Positions 28,897-37,235 of a stretch of DNA of 64,000 bases are shown piece by piece. This stretch comes from Azospira inquinata (lineage in GTDB: Bacteria; Pseudomonadota; Gammaproteobacteria; Burkholderiales; Rhodocyclaceae), in contig NZ_CP064782.1 in NCBI RefSeq assembly GCF_018905915.1, positions 1,860,001 to 1,924,000 on the forward strand, in the 5' to 3' direction. Position 1 is the first letter of the stretch; each line of letters opens with the position of its first letter. The notes beneath the pieces are model-generated. The model had not been told where the DNA came from. It searched no databases and saw only the letters and a program-made list of their open reading frames with translations. A program made the position numbers and the translations under genes.

Positions 28897-29585
28897 TCCG
28901 GCGGTCGCCCGGTGGGGGCCCTTGCCTGGGGGCGCTGGCCTAGCTATCGCCCCGCCTTCGAGGAGGGGGCAAGGCTGGCCGAAAGTTTTGAGGACCGGCC
29001 CGATCAGGCCACCGGCGACTCTCACCGGCCCTTCGTCCCGCCTCTGGAAATCAGGGGGGTCGGGGAACGGGCCATGGGCCGCCTATGCCCCTGGTGCCAC
29101 CGGTGTTGCTGGCGCTGCCAGTGAAGACCGGGTTTTCTCCCGTAGTATTCGCCCCTCCGGCTTCCCCTTCCTCTGGGGTTTCCCGGAGCCTCCGGTAGCC
29201 TAAGGGGAACCCCCAAAGGGCCGCCAGGGCGCTGCGGAAACCGCAGCAAAGGGAGCTGCCAGCCCCCTTCGGCCTCAAAACTTTTCCCAGCCCGCCCAAA
29301 AACCGCCCGGTGAGGGCCGTGGATAGGCGATCTAGCTTTTAACTTCCAGGAGCGGCAATCAGGACGCCCGTTCCCGAGGGCTGGCCCTTCCGGCCCCCGT
29401 CTTTTCCCGGGCTCCGCCCTATAGCCTTAGAGAACCGCCAAAACCGCCTGTTTCCAGCCTGCCCCCCGTTTCCGCCAATATGCTTCTGTATTTGCCTTGA
29501 TGTGCCCCGTGACGGCACCCCGCTCCCCGGCCTACCATAGCTCCCCTTGGCCCGGGCTCCGGGCCGGCCATGGACCTTGCCTATC
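28897..29585. other. Long gene-free stretch between thiC and phosphoketolase
   Basis: About 690 bases without a supportable gene. It contains hairpins: a nested one at 29175-29213 (outer GGGGTT/AACCCC, inner CCGGA/TCCGG) and a perfect GCTGCGG-AAA-CCGCAGC at 29231-29247. Neither is followed by a T-run, so they are not canonical terminators. The right part (29440-29560) is pyrimidine-rich and presumably holds the phosphoketolase promoter. Confidence 0.55.
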
Positions 29586-31970
29586 ATGACAGCCACGCCT
29601 CTTTCCTCCGACGAACTCCGGCGTCTCCACGCCTGGTGGCGGGCCTGCACCTATCTGGGGGCGGCCATGATTTACCTGCGGGACAATCCCCTGCTGGCCG
29701 AGCCCCTCCGGGCCGAACAGGTGAAGCACCGGCCCCTGGGCCACTGGGGCTCCAGCCCGGGCATCGCCTTCACCTATGCCCATCTGAGCCGGCTGGTGAA
29801 GCGGGACGATTTCCCCGCCCTGTTCATCGCCGGGCCCGGCCACGGCGCCCCCGGGGTGCTGGCTCCGGCCTGGCTCGAAGGCACCTACGGGGAACGCTAC
29901 CCGGATCGGGGCTGGGGGCTGGCGGGCCTGACCCGCTTCTGCCGGGAATTTTCCTTCCCCGGGGGCAGCGGCAGCCATTGCACCCCGGAAGTGCCCGGTT
30001 CCATCCACGAAGGGGGGGAACTGGGCTACAGCCTTTCCCACGCCTTCGGGGCCGCCTTCGACCACCCGGATCTGGTGGTGGCGGCCATGGTGGGGGACGG
30101 GGAGGCGGAAACCGGGCCCCTGGCCACCGCCTGGCATTCCAACAAATTCCTCAATCCGGTACGGGATGGGGCGGTGCTGCCCATCCTCCACCTCAACGGC
30201 TACAAAATCGCCAACCCCACTCTCCTGGCCCGCATTCCCCGGGAAGAGCTGCTGGCCCTGTTCGCCGGTTACGGCTGGGCTCCCCGGGTGGTGGAAGGGA
30301 GTGAGCCGGAAGCCATGCACCAGGGCATGGCTGCCGCCATGGAAGACTGTCTGGCGGAAATCCGGGCCATTCAGGGGGCGGCCCGCCAGGCGGGCTCGGC
30401 CCCGGCCCAGCGGCCCCGCTGGCCCATGGTCATCCTCATTTCCCCCAAGGGCTGGACCGGCCCCAAAGAGGCGGACGGCCATCAGGTGGAAGGCACCTGG
30501 CGGGCTCACCAGGTGCCCCTCTCCGACCCCCGGCATAATCCCCGGCACCTGGAGCAGCTGGCCCAGTGGCTGGCCTCCTACCGGCCCGAAGAATTGTTCA
30601 CCCCGGAGGGCCGGCCCCAGCCCGAATTAATGGATTGGGCGCCCCGGGGCGAACGGCGCCTGAGCGCCTGCCCCTACGCCAACGGGGGCCTGGGCCGCCG
30701 TCCCCTGGAGCGGCCCGACTGGCGCGCCCATGGGGTGAAGGTGGAATTCCCCGCCGCCAGTTCCGTGGAAAACACCGCCCCCCTGGGGGCCTATCTGGCG
30801 GATCTGCTGCGAGCCAATCCGGATAATTTCCGGGTCTTCGGCCCGGACGAAACCGCTTCCAACCGGCTCCAAGCCGTGTTCGAGGCCAGCGGCAAAACCT
30901 GGCTGGCGGAGCGCCGTCCGGAAGACGGGGACGGAGGCCATCTGGCGGCGGATGGCCGGGTCATGGAAATGCTCTCCGAGCACACCCTGGAAGGCTGGCT
31001 GGAAGGCTATCTGCTCTCCGGCCGCCACGGCTTTCTTTCCACCTACGAAGCCTTCGCCCACGTCATCGACTCCATGTTCAACCAGCACGCCAAGTGGCTG
31101 GAAATGGCCCGGGCCGTGCCCTGGCGGGCGCCGGTGGCGGCCCTCAATCTGCTCATTACCTCCACCGTATGGCGTCAGGATCACAACGGCTTTACCCACC
31201 AGGACCCGGGTTTTCTCGATCTGGTGGTGAATAAGAGCCCGGAGGTCACCCGCATCTACCTGCCCCCGGACGCCAATTGCCTGCTGGCGGTGGCGGACCG
31301 CTGCCTGGGGGAAACGGACGTGATCAATGTGCTGGTGGCGGATAAGCAGTCCCACCTCCAGTACCTGAGCCCGGAGGCGGCCCTGCGCCACTGCGAGCGG
31401 GGCATCGGCCTGTGGGACTGGGCCAGCAGCGACGGGGACGGGGAGCCGGAGGCGGTGCTGGCCTGCTGCGGCGACGTGCCCACCCAGGAAGCCCTGGCGG
31501 CGGTGGAACTGCTCCTCACCCATTTCCCCGATCTGCGCCTGCGCTTCGTCAATGTGGTGGATTTATTCACCCTGGCCCCGGCGGAAGAGCATCCCCACGG
31601 TCTGGCGGAGCGGGATTACCTGAGCCTGTTTACCGCGGACAAGCCGGTGGTCTTCAATTTCCACGGCTATCCCTGGCTTATCCACCGCCTAGCCTACCGG
31701 CGGCCCAACCACGACCGGATGCACGTGCGGGGCTACAAGGAAAAGGGCAGTATCACCACCCCCCTGGAACTGGCCATGGAAAACGAAATCGACCGCTACA
31801 CCCTGGCCATCGACATCCTGGACCGGGTGCCCCGGCTCCAGGTGGCCGGGGCCCACGTCAAGCAGGCCCTGCGGGAACGGCAGCAGGCCTGCCGGGAATA
31901 CGCCCATACCTGGGGCATCGATGCCCCGGAAATCACCAACTGGCGCTGGGCCGGGCTGAAAGGCCGCTAA
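29586..31970 (+). CDS. xfp: Xylulose-5-phosphate/fructose-6-phosphate phosphoketolase
   Basis: A 794-residue thiamine-diphosphate enzyme that splits xylulose 5-phosphate (and often fructose 6-phosphate) with phosphate to acetyl phosphate plus a triose or tetrose phosphate. Seen are GPGHGAPGVLAPAW, the SHCTPEVPGSIHEGGELGYS region, the ThDP/Mg motif GDGEAETGPLATAWHSNKF, STYEAFAHVIDSM in the pyrimidine domain, and the C-terminal RGYKEKGSITTPLELAMEN. The start is the ATG opening MTATPLSSDELRRLHAWW; the frame extends 13 codons upstream without similarity. Neither acetate kinase nor phosphotransacetylase lies next to it. A hairpin follows the stop. Confidence 0.95.
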   Translation: MTATPLSSDELRRLHAWWRACTYLGAAMIYLRDNPLLAEPLRAEQVKHRPLGHWGSSPGIAFTYAHLSRLVKRDDFPALFIAGPGHGAPGVLAPAWLEGTYGERYPDRGWGLAGLTRFCREFSFPGGSGSHCTPEVPGSIHEGGELGYSLSHAFGAAFDHPDLVVAAMVGDGEAETGPLATAWHSNKFLNPVRDGAVLPILHLNGYKIANPTLLARIPREELLALFAGYGWAPRVVEGSEPEAMHQGMAAAMEDCLAEIRAIQGAARQAGSAPAQRPRWPMVILISPKGWTGPKEADGHQVEGTWRAHQVPLSDPRHNPRHLEQLAQWLASYRPEELFTPEGRPQPELMDWAPRGERRLSACPYANGGLGRRPLERPDWRAHGVKVEFPAASSVENTAPLGAYLADLLRANPDNFRVFGPDETASNRLQAVFEASGKTWLAERRPEDGDGGHLAADGRVMEMLSEHTLEGWLEGYLLSGRHGFLSTYEAFAHVIDSMFNQHAKWLEMARAVPWRAPVAALNLLITSTVWRQDHNGFTHQDPGFLDLVVNKSPEVTRIYLPPDANCLLAVADRCLGETDVINVLVADKQSHLQYLSPEAALRHCERGIGLWDWASSDGDGEPEAVLACCGDVPTQEALAAVELLLTHFPDLRLRFVNVVDLFTLAPAEEHPHGLAERDYLSLFTADKPVVFNFHGYPWLIHRLAYRRPNHDRMHVRGYKEKGSITTPLELAMENEIDRYTLAIDILDRVPRLQVAGAHVKQALRERQQACREYAHTWGIDAPEITNWRWAGLKGR

Positions 31971-31983
31971 TCCCGCCCCCTTT

Positions 31984-32011
31984 GGCCGGGCCCCGCGACG
32001 GCGGCCCGGCC
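31984..32011. terminator. Strong hairpin after the phosphoketolase gene
   Basis: GGCCGGGCC and GGCCCGGCC pair perfectly (nine base pairs) with a ten-base loop, 14 bases after the xfp stop. The following CTTAATCTGG has few Ts, so it is a weak intrinsic terminator, or an attenuator before the nitroreductase gene. Confidence 0.45.
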
Positions 32012-32033
32012 CTTAATCTGGAGAACAGACGAC

Positions 32034-32774
32034 ATGAATGCAACGATGGAATTGCTCCACAGCCACCGCAGCGACCGGGATTTTTCCACCGCCCCCATCA
32101 GTGACCTGAGCCTGGATGCCATTGTGGAAGCCGCCCATCGGGCCCCCACCTCCATGAACGGCCAGCAGGTTTCCCTGGTGGTGGTGCGGGCCCCGGAAAA
32201 ACGGGCCCGTCTGGCGGAAATCGCCGGGGGCCAGCCCTGGATCGCCACGGCCCCGGTCTTCATCGTGGTGCTCATGGACTTCTACAAAACCCGGGTCGGG
32301 GTGGAAGTGGCGGGGGAAAAGCAGCTGATCCACGAAAGCCTGGAAGGCTATACGGTGGGCGCCGTGGATGGGGGCATTGCCCTGGGCACCCTGATGACCG
32401 CCGCCCGCTCCCTGGGCCTGGGGGTGGTGCCCATCGGTGGTTTCCGCCGGGACCCCCAGGCGGTCATCGACCTCCTGGAACTGCCGCCCCTCACCTTCCC
32501 CCTGGCCGGCGTGGCCATCGGCCATGTGAATACCCCGGCCACCCAGAAACCCCGCCTGCCCACCTCCTCCTTCCGCCACGACGAAAGCTATCAGGCCCAG
32601 GCCCTAGCCCCCGCCATCCTGGCCTATGACCGGAATCTGCTGGACTACTGGCGGGAAATCGGCCGTAACGATGGCCTCTCCTGGTCCAAAAACACCGCCG
32701 CCGCCTACAAACAGGTCTACTTCCCCCTGACCTACCCGGTGGCAAAAAAGCAGGGCTTCAGTAATGATAAATAG
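32034..32774 (+). CDS. Nitroreductase-family NAD(P)H:flavin oxidoreductase (NfsA-like)
   Basis: A 246-residue FMN-dependent oxidoreductase. The N-terminal HSHRSDRDFSTAPISD block binds the FMN phosphate, AAHRAPTSMNGQQVSLVVV the ring, and MTAARSLGLGVVPIGGFRRDPQAV is the second conserved segment, as in NfsA/FRP proteins. The C-terminal arm (LLDYWREIGRNDGLSWSKNTAAAYK) is the extra region that reaches the other subunit in this group. Substrate could be nitro compounds, quinones or free flavin; the sequence does not decide. It follows xfp after a 63-base gap with a hairpin, so cotranscription is possible but not assured. Confidence 0.88.
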   Translation: MNATMELLHSHRSDRDFSTAPISDLSLDAIVEAAHRAPTSMNGQQVSLVVVRAPEKRARLAEIAGGQPWIATAPVFIVVLMDFYKTRVGVEVAGEKQLIHESLEGYTVGAVDGGIALGTLMTAARSLGLGVVPIGGFRRDPQAVIDLLELPPLTFPLAGVAIGHVNTPATQKPRLPTSSFRHDESYQAQALAPAILAYDRNLLDYWREIGRNDGLSWSKNTAAAYKQVYFPLTYPVAKKQGFSNDK

Positions 32775-32802
32775 GGGGGCGAGGGCGGCTGGAGCCGCCC
32801 CC

Positions 32803-32946
32803 GGCTCCTCCGGCTTTTCTGGGCCCACGGGCTTTCCAGGTGCGCCGGGTTCTCCATGTGCCCCGGGCATTTTGGGGGCTTCGGGTGCTCTGGGTACTCC
32901 GGGCATTCTGGACATCCCGGGGGCTTTGGCCGTCCGGGGCGTGCCC
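32803..32946 (+). repeat. Degenerate nine-base periodicity with collagen-like reading frame
   Basis: About fifteen consecutive nine-base units of the form GG-N-x-x-T-C-C-G begin near 32803. Read from the ATG at 32764 they give about 13 Gly-X-Y triplet starts, with Pro, Ala or Leu in the Y place (for example [18 protein letters not shown]), in an 85-codon frame that ends at 33021. Its TGA overlaps the ATG of the next gene (TGATG). Against a real gene: the start lies inside the nitroreductase stop region, there is no signal peptide, and a hairpin (GGAGCC/GGCTCC at 32791-32808) sits inside it. It may be a short collagen-like peptide or only a repeat. Confidence 0.5.
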
Positions 32947-33020
32947 CCTGGCCCTTTGTGCCCGGTGGTGCCTCTTTCTCCCTGGGGGCTGGTTCCGCCC
33001 TCTGGCGCCGGGTGGCCCTG

Positions 33021-33287
33021 ATGGACTGCCGCCCCGGCTGCGGCGCCTGCTGCATCGCCCCCTCAATCTCCAGCCCCCTCCCGGGCCTGCCCGGCGGCAA
33101 GCCTGCCGGGGTGCCCTGTCCCCATCTCACCCCCGACCTGCGCTGCGAACTCTTCCACCACCCGGACCGCCCCGCCTGCTGCGGCGGCCTCCAGGCCTCC
33201 CCCGACATGTGCGGTTCTAATCGAGACTACGCCCTGATCTGGCTGGCCCGGCTGGAGGTTTTGACGGCGCCGGAAGCGCCGGATTAG
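33021..33287 (+). CDS. YkgJ-family cysteine-cluster protein
   Basis: An 88-residue protein with nine cysteines: the opening [11 protein letters not shown] (Cys3, 7, 10, 11) is the CxxxCxxCC signature of the YkgJ/UPF0153 family, proposed to bind zinc or an iron-sulfur cluster. Cys33, 42, 53, 54 and 64 follow in the usual order, in PCPHL, RCELF, ACCGG and MCG. Function is not established for the family. The ATG is placed at 33021 because the cysteine motif starts there and overlaps the end of the collagen-like frame; the frame is open further upstream through the repeat, which would give a Gly-rich extension. Confidence 0.8.
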   Translation: MDCRPGCGACCIAPSISSPLPGLPGGKPAGVPCPHLTPDLRCELFHHPDRPACCGGLQASPDMCGSNRDYALIWLARLEVLTAPEAPD

Positions 33288-33354
33288 GGCCGGTTCCCCC
33301 AGCCAGCACCCCGGGCTGATGGGGGGGCCAGACGCGACTTTGTCCTCCCTGTTA

Positions 33355-33394
33355 GTTGACAACTGGTTTCCAATAATGGAAACTGGTTGCCAAC
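33355..33394. promoter_or_regulatory. Operator-like cluster of inverted repeats before the MarR gene
   Basis: Two small palindromes, GTTGACAAC (33355-33363) and GTTGCCAAC (33386-33394), flank a perfect seven-base inverted repeat, GTTTCCA...TGGAAAC with a four-base centre (33366-33383). All lie within 62 bases of the regulator start codon, in an AT-richer patch. TTGACA at 33356-33361 could be a -35 box covered by the first palindrome. The site is most simply read as an autoregulatory operator. Confidence 0.6.
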
Positions 33395-33416
33395 TTAATG
33401 CCCTCGGGAGGGCCCC

Positions 33417-33884
33417 ATGGTCCAGGATTCCAGTCAGTTGCTGTCCGATACGGTGGTGGCCGTTTTTCGGGCCAATGGGTGTCTGTTGGAGTGGGGGGAT
33501 GCTTTCGCTGAGCCTCTGGGAGTGACCAGCGCCCGCTGGCAGATTCTGGGGGCCCTGGCCCAGGCCGGGGGGCCTTTGACGGCGCCCCAGATGGGGGCTC
33601 GGATGGGGGTGAGCCGCCAGGGGGCCCAGAAGCAGTTGAATCTGCTGGTGGCCGATGGCTTGATGGAAAAGCGCCCCAATCCCGCCCACGCCCGTTCTCC
33701 CCTGTATTACCTGACCTCTGAGGGAGGGGCCCTGTTCTCCCGCATCGACCAGGCCTGGAAGGAACATACCCGGACCGTTGCCCAGGCGTTTTCCCCGGAA
33801 GAGCTGGCGGTGACTTTGAAAGTGCTGGAGACCCTGGCTGCCCGCCACGGGCGTCCCCGGGGGGGAGATGACCATGAAGCCTAA
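33417..33884 (+). CDS. MarR-family transcriptional regulator
   Basis: A 155-residue winged helix-turn-helix regulator. SARWQILGALAQAGGPLTAPQMGARMGVSRQGAQKQLNLLVADGLM (about residues 37-82) is the DNA-binding part, with the recognition helix in GVSRQGAQKQLN and the wing in KRPNPAHARSPLYYLTSEG. Helical ends form the dimer interface. The ATG is supported by GGGAGG eight bases upstream. An operator-like repeat cluster precedes it, and the following small membrane protein gene overlaps its end, so the regulator probably controls that protein together with itself. The ligand is unknown. Confidence 0.9.
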   Translation: MVQDSSQLLSDTVVAVFRANGCLLEWGDAFAEPLGVTSARWQILGALAQAGGPLTAPQMGARMGVSRQGAQKQLNLLVADGLMEKRPNPAHARSPLYYLTSEGGALFSRIDQAWKEHTRTVAQAFSPEELAVTLKVLETLAARHGRPRGGDDHEA

Positions 33885-34329
33885 GTTTCACGCCCTGGCC
33901 GGGGTGCTGGCCTTTGCCTGCATCGCCTGTTTCTGGCTCTCCACCCTGGTGGCCGAGTTGTTTCTGGAGGTTCGGGCCGTGGTCTGGGTGAAGCAGGCCA
34001 TTCCCTACGCTTTTATATTTTTCATTCCCGCCATGGTCTTTGCCGGGGCCAGTGGTTTTGCCCTGGGGGGCAAGGGGAGCCATGCCTGCCTTCAGGCCAA
34101 GCGCCGGCGCATGCCCATCATCGCCATTAACGGCCTGCTGATCCTGATTCCCGCCGCCCTTTACCTGAGCGCCAAGGCCTCCGCCGGGATATTCGACCTG
34201 GGCTTTTACCGGGTCCAGGCCCTGGAACTGGCGGCCGGGGCGGTGAATCTGGGGCTCATGGGCCTGAATATCCGGGATGGCCTCCGCCTCGCCCGGGGCC
34301 GGACCCGGTCCGCTCCCGCTGAGGCTTAG
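33874..34329 (+). CDS. Small four-helix membrane protein, function unknown
   Basis: A 151-residue protein with four likely membrane helices (about 8-30, 42-65, 87-108 and 118-138 by hydrophobicity). The loop after helix 2 is basic (KGSHACLQAKRRRMP). I do not recognise a characterised family. I prefer the ATG at 33874, because GGGGGAG lies six bases before it; the ATG two codons earlier has no room for a ribosome binding site. The gene overlaps the end of the MarR gene by 11 bases, so the two are translationally linked, and its product is the likely regulated target. Confidence 0.7.
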   Translation: MKPKFHALAGVLAFACIACFWLSTLVAELFLEVRAVVWVKQAIPYAFIFFIPAMVFAGASGFALGGKGSHACLQAKRRRMPIIAINGLLILIPAALYLSAKASAGIFDLGFYRVQALELAAGAVNLGLMGLNIRDGLRLARGRTRSAPAEA

Positions 34330-34381
34330 GGCGGGCTATCCCCCGGTTCCTGCACTCTTTTCCATTTTCTTGCTGCCACCC

Positions 34382-34858
34382 ATGACCTTCCAGACCCGTC
34401 CCCTGGCGCCGGAGGACTTGCCCACCATTTGCGCCTTTCCCCAAAGCCAGGAAGAGCTGTTTTTCCTCTTTCCCCGAGGCCGTTATCCCCTCACGCCGGA
34501 CCAGCTGGCGGAGGCGGTGGCGCCCCGCCGGGATGCCACGGTGGTGACGGAGGCGGGGCGGGTGCTGGCCTTTGCCGATTTTTACCGCTGGGCCCCGGGG
34601 GGCGACTGGGCCGTGGGCCATGTGGTGGTGGCGCCGGAAGCCCGGGGCCGGGGCGTGGGCCGTCATCTCATGGCCGCCATGGGGGAACGGGCCCGGGCCG
34701 GGCACCAGGCCCGGGCTTTGACCGTATCCTGTTTTCAAGGCAACGGAGCCGGGCTCCTGTTCTATCACCACCTGGGCTTTGTGCCCTACGGCCTGGAGGA
34801 ACGGCAGGACTGGTTCGGCTACCCCATGGCCCTGATCCATCTACGCCTGAATCTATAG
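34382..34858 (+). CDS. GNAT-family N-acetyltransferase
   Basis: A 158-residue single-domain acetyltransferase. TRPLAPEDLPTICAFPQSQEELFFLFP is the N-terminal part, GHVVVAPEARGRGVGRHLMAAM is motif A with the acetyl-CoA pyrophosphate loop (Q/RGxGxG/A), and GAGLLFYHHLGFVPYG is motif B. The acceptor cannot be told from the sequence. The ATG at 34382 is where similarity starts; the longer frame upstream overlaps the preceding membrane protein gene in another frame. It sits 52 bases after that gene and 106 before metY. Confidence 0.85.
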   Translation: MTFQTRPLAPEDLPTICAFPQSQEELFFLFPRGRYPLTPDQLAEAVAPRRDATVVTEAGRVLAFADFYRWAPGGDWAVGHVVVAPEARGRGVGRHLMAAMGERARAGHQARALTVSCFQGNGAGLLFYHHLGFVPYGLEERQDWFGYPMALIHLRLNL

Positions 34859-34964
34859 AAGCCGGGCCATATGCCACCCCCGCTATATGCTTATGGATTT
34901 ACGGTCCTTGGGCCGCCGGGGGCGGGGGCCTAGACTGGGTTCCTCTCTTTCTGGGGCACGGGCC

Positions 34965-36245
34965 ATGGATACCGCATTCAGTCAGGGCACCTTGTGTGTG
35001 CAGGGGGGCTACACGCCCCGGGTGGGGGAACCCCGCATTCCCCCCATTGTGCAAAGCACCACCTACCGCTACGACGATCTGGAGCAGCTGCACCGGCTCA
35101 TGACCCTCCAGGAATTCGGCTTCAAGTATTCCCGCACCGGCAATCCCACGGTGAGCGCCTTTGAGCAGCGGGTGAATCTCCTGGAAGGGGGCGTGGCGGC
35201 GGTGGCCACGGCCTCCGGTCAGGCGGCCAATGCCCTGGTGATGACCAATCTGCTCCACGCCGGGGACCATGTGGTGGCGGCGGCCACCCTTTACGGCGGC
35301 TCCTTTTCCCTGCTCCACAACACCCTGCCCAAGTTCGGCATCAGCACCAGCTTTTTTAACCCGGAGGCCCCGGCGGAGGAGATTGCCCGCCTGTTCCGCC
35401 CCAATACCCGGGTGCTGTTCGGGGAAACCATCGGTAATCCGGGGCTGAATATCCTGGATTTCGATAAGCTGGCCGGGCTGTCCCGGCGTTTTGACGTGCC
35501 CTTTGTGGTGGATAACACCCTGGCTTCCCCCGTGCTGTGCAATCCCTTTCGCCATGGCGCCCACATCGTCACCCATTCCGCCAGCAAGTACATGGACGGC
35601 CACGGCACCAGCATTGGCGGGGTGGTGGTGGAGGGGGGCGGCTATGCCTGGGATAAGGGCAAATTCCCGGATTTCACCGAGCCGGACGAGAGCTACGGCG
35701 GGGTGCGCTATGCCCAGGATTTTCCCCAAAGCCCCTTCATCATCAAGGCCCGGGCCCACATGCTGCGGGACTTCGGCGCCTGCCTGAATCCCCAGAACGC
35801 TTTCCTGTTTACCGTAGGCCTGGAAACCCTGCCCCTGCGCCTGGAAGCCCACAGCCGCAATGCCCTGGCCCTGGCCGAATTCCTTTCCGCCCGGGAGGAG
35901 GTGAGCTGGGTCAATTACCCGGGCCTTTCCGTTCCTGGCCGGGAGCGGCTGGGCCGCTATTTCAACCAGCCCTGGGGCGGCGGGGTGCTCACCTTCGGCC
36001 TGCGGGGGGATTTTGCCGCCATCAACCGCTTCGTCAAACGGCTCAAGCTCACCACCCTGGCGGTCCATGTGGGGGACGCTCGCACCTACGTGCTCCATCC
36101 CGCTTCCACCACCCATGCCCAGTTGGACGAGGCCCAACTGGCCCTGGCAGGCATTAGCCGGGACATGATCCGGGTCTCCCTGGGCATAGAAACCACCGCC
36201 GATATCCTGGCCGATTTCGCCCAGGCCTTGAGCGCCAAGGAGTGA
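34965..36245 (+). CDS. metY: O-acetylhomoserine sulfhydrylase (aminocarboxypropyltransferase)
   Basis: A 426-residue PLP enzyme of the Cys/Met metabolism family that makes homocysteine from O-acetylhomoserine and sulfide, or methionine when methanethiol is the thiol. The PLP lysine is in THSASKYMDGHG, with STTYRYDDLEQLHRL, YSRTGNPTVSAFEQR, ATASGQAANALVM and TLYGGSFSLLHNTLPKFGI before it, all typical of MetY and not of MetB or MetZ. The start is set at MDTAFSQG; 26 further codons upstream are open without similarity. No SAM or other methionine riboswitch is visible upstream. It is followed one base later by a methyltransferase gene and then by a DMSP-lyase-like cupin. Confidence 0.93.
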   Translation: MDTAFSQGTLCVQGGYTPRVGEPRIPPIVQSTTYRYDDLEQLHRLMTLQEFGFKYSRTGNPTVSAFEQRVNLLEGGVAAVATASGQAANALVMTNLLHAGDHVVAAATLYGGSFSLLHNTLPKFGISTSFFNPEAPAEEIARLFRPNTRVLFGETIGNPGLNILDFDKLAGLSRRFDVPFVVDNTLASPVLCNPFRHGAHIVTHSASKYMDGHGTSIGGVVVEGGGYAWDKGKFPDFTEPDESYGGVRYAQDFPQSPFIIKARAHMLRDFGACLNPQNAFLFTVGLETLPLRLEAHSRNALALAEFLSAREEVSWVNYPGLSVPGRERLGRYFNQPWGGGVLTFGLRGDFAAINRFVKRLKLTTLAVHVGDARTYVLHPASTTHAQLDEAQLALAGISRDMIRVSLGIETTADILADFAQALSAKE

Positions 36246-36246
36246 T

Positions 36247-37233
36247 ATGAACGCCCCCCTTGCCCCCAGCCCCGCCCTCCATCTGGCGGTGGATAGCCGC
36301 CGTTACTTCAACCTGGCCCGACCCCTGGAAAGCCTCCTGCCCTCTCTGGACATCCTGGTGGATAGCCGGGCCTGCCTGCCCGATACGGAGGATTTGCGCA
36401 AAGACTGGGTGGCCAGCGTGGCCGTGCCCGCCTTTAAGCTGATCCGCCAGTATCAGGGGGATCAGGCCGCCTTTTGCGCCCTGGGCACCGGGGTGGGGCT
36501 GGACGCCCTGGCCGCCGTGGAAACCCTGGGGGCCACCCGGATCGGCATTACGGATGTGCACGAAACCGTGGTGAGTGCCGCCTACCGGAACATTCTCAGC
36601 AATCTGCGCCATCCCACCCGGGTCATCGTGGAAGGGGGCCACGGCGATCTGCTGGCGCCCCTGGCCCCCTACGGGGCCCGCTACGACCTGATCTACGAAA
36701 ATCTGCCCAATGTGCCCATCGGGGACCCGGCCCGCCTGGAAGAGGGGCGCACCAGCACCGCCCACCTGCCCCCCCGGCCCGAACCCGTGCCCGCCCTGGT
36801 GGGGGAGCACCTGCTCTCCCTCCACTATCTGGCCCTAGTCCAGGCCCGGGGCTTTCTCAAACCCGGTGGCGCCGTGCTTTCCATGCTGGGTAGCCGCATT
36901 CCCCTGGCTGTCTATGGGGAAATGGCCCGGCTGGCGGGCTATCGGGCGGACATCTACACCTATGGCTGGAAGGTCCAGGTGGAAGGGGATGCGGTGATCC
37001 CGGGCCACGCCGCCCAGCAGGAAGCGGGGTACGGCCCCTTCCACTTCTACCGGGCGGCGGATCTGGAGCAGGCCTTCGCTGGGGTGGCCCTGGAAAGCTC
37101 AGGCCAGCAGGCGGAGGCCATCGAAGCCCGGCTCGCCCCCAAGCGCCTGGACCCGTTCCAGGCCTGGGCCGCCTATCAAGGGGGCGAAGCCATCGGCCAT
37201 ACCTACGTGGCCCTGCGCTCCCGCCCCCTCTAG
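36247..37233 (+). CDS. SAM-dependent methyltransferase linked to metY
   Basis: A 328-residue class I methyltransferase-like protein. AAFCALGTGVGLDALAA (about 75-90) is motif I, Asp103 in GITDVHETVV the ribose-binding acid, GHGDLL (131-136) the adenine-side acid, and YDLIYENLPNVP (146-157) stands where N6/N5 methyltransferases of the HemK type have a (N/D)PPY motif, here changed to ENLPN. The last 100 residues, including YGWKVQVEGDAVIPGHA, are outside the core. I do not recognise a characterised orthologue. AAGGAG, at the end of metY, gives a good ribosome binding site for the ATG, so it is cotranslated with metY. A small-molecule or sulfur substrate is suggested only by context. Confidence 0.68.
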   Translation: MNAPLAPSPALHLAVDSRRYFNLARPLESLLPSLDILVDSRACLPDTEDLRKDWVASVAVPAFKLIRQYQGDQAAFCALGTGVGLDALAAVETLGATRIGITDVHETVVSAAYRNILSNLRHPTRVIVEGGHGDLLAPLAPYGARYDLIYENLPNVPIGDPARLEEGRTSTAHLPPRPEPVPALVGEHLLSLHYLALVQARGFLKPGGAVLSMLGSRIPLAVYGEMARLAGYRADIYTYGWKVQVEGDAVIPGHAAQQEAGYGPFHFYRAADLEQAFAGVALESSGQQAEAIEARLAPKRLDPFQAWAAYQGGEAIGHTYVALRSRPL

Positions 37234-37235
37234 CC

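Noticed and set aside
33021..33287. N-terminal extension of the YkgJ-like protein through the collagen-like repeat
   Set aside because: Family similarity begins at the MDC motif; the extension is only repeat-coded sequence. Kept as a possibility in the findings, not as the gene model.
34859..34964. SAM or methionine riboswitch before metY
   Set aside because: I looked for the SAM-I/SAM-II conserved cores in the 106-base gap and saw none.
34899..36137. A 412-codon minus-strand open frame over metY
   Set aside because: Antisense to a complete PLP enzyme gene, no recognisable motif.
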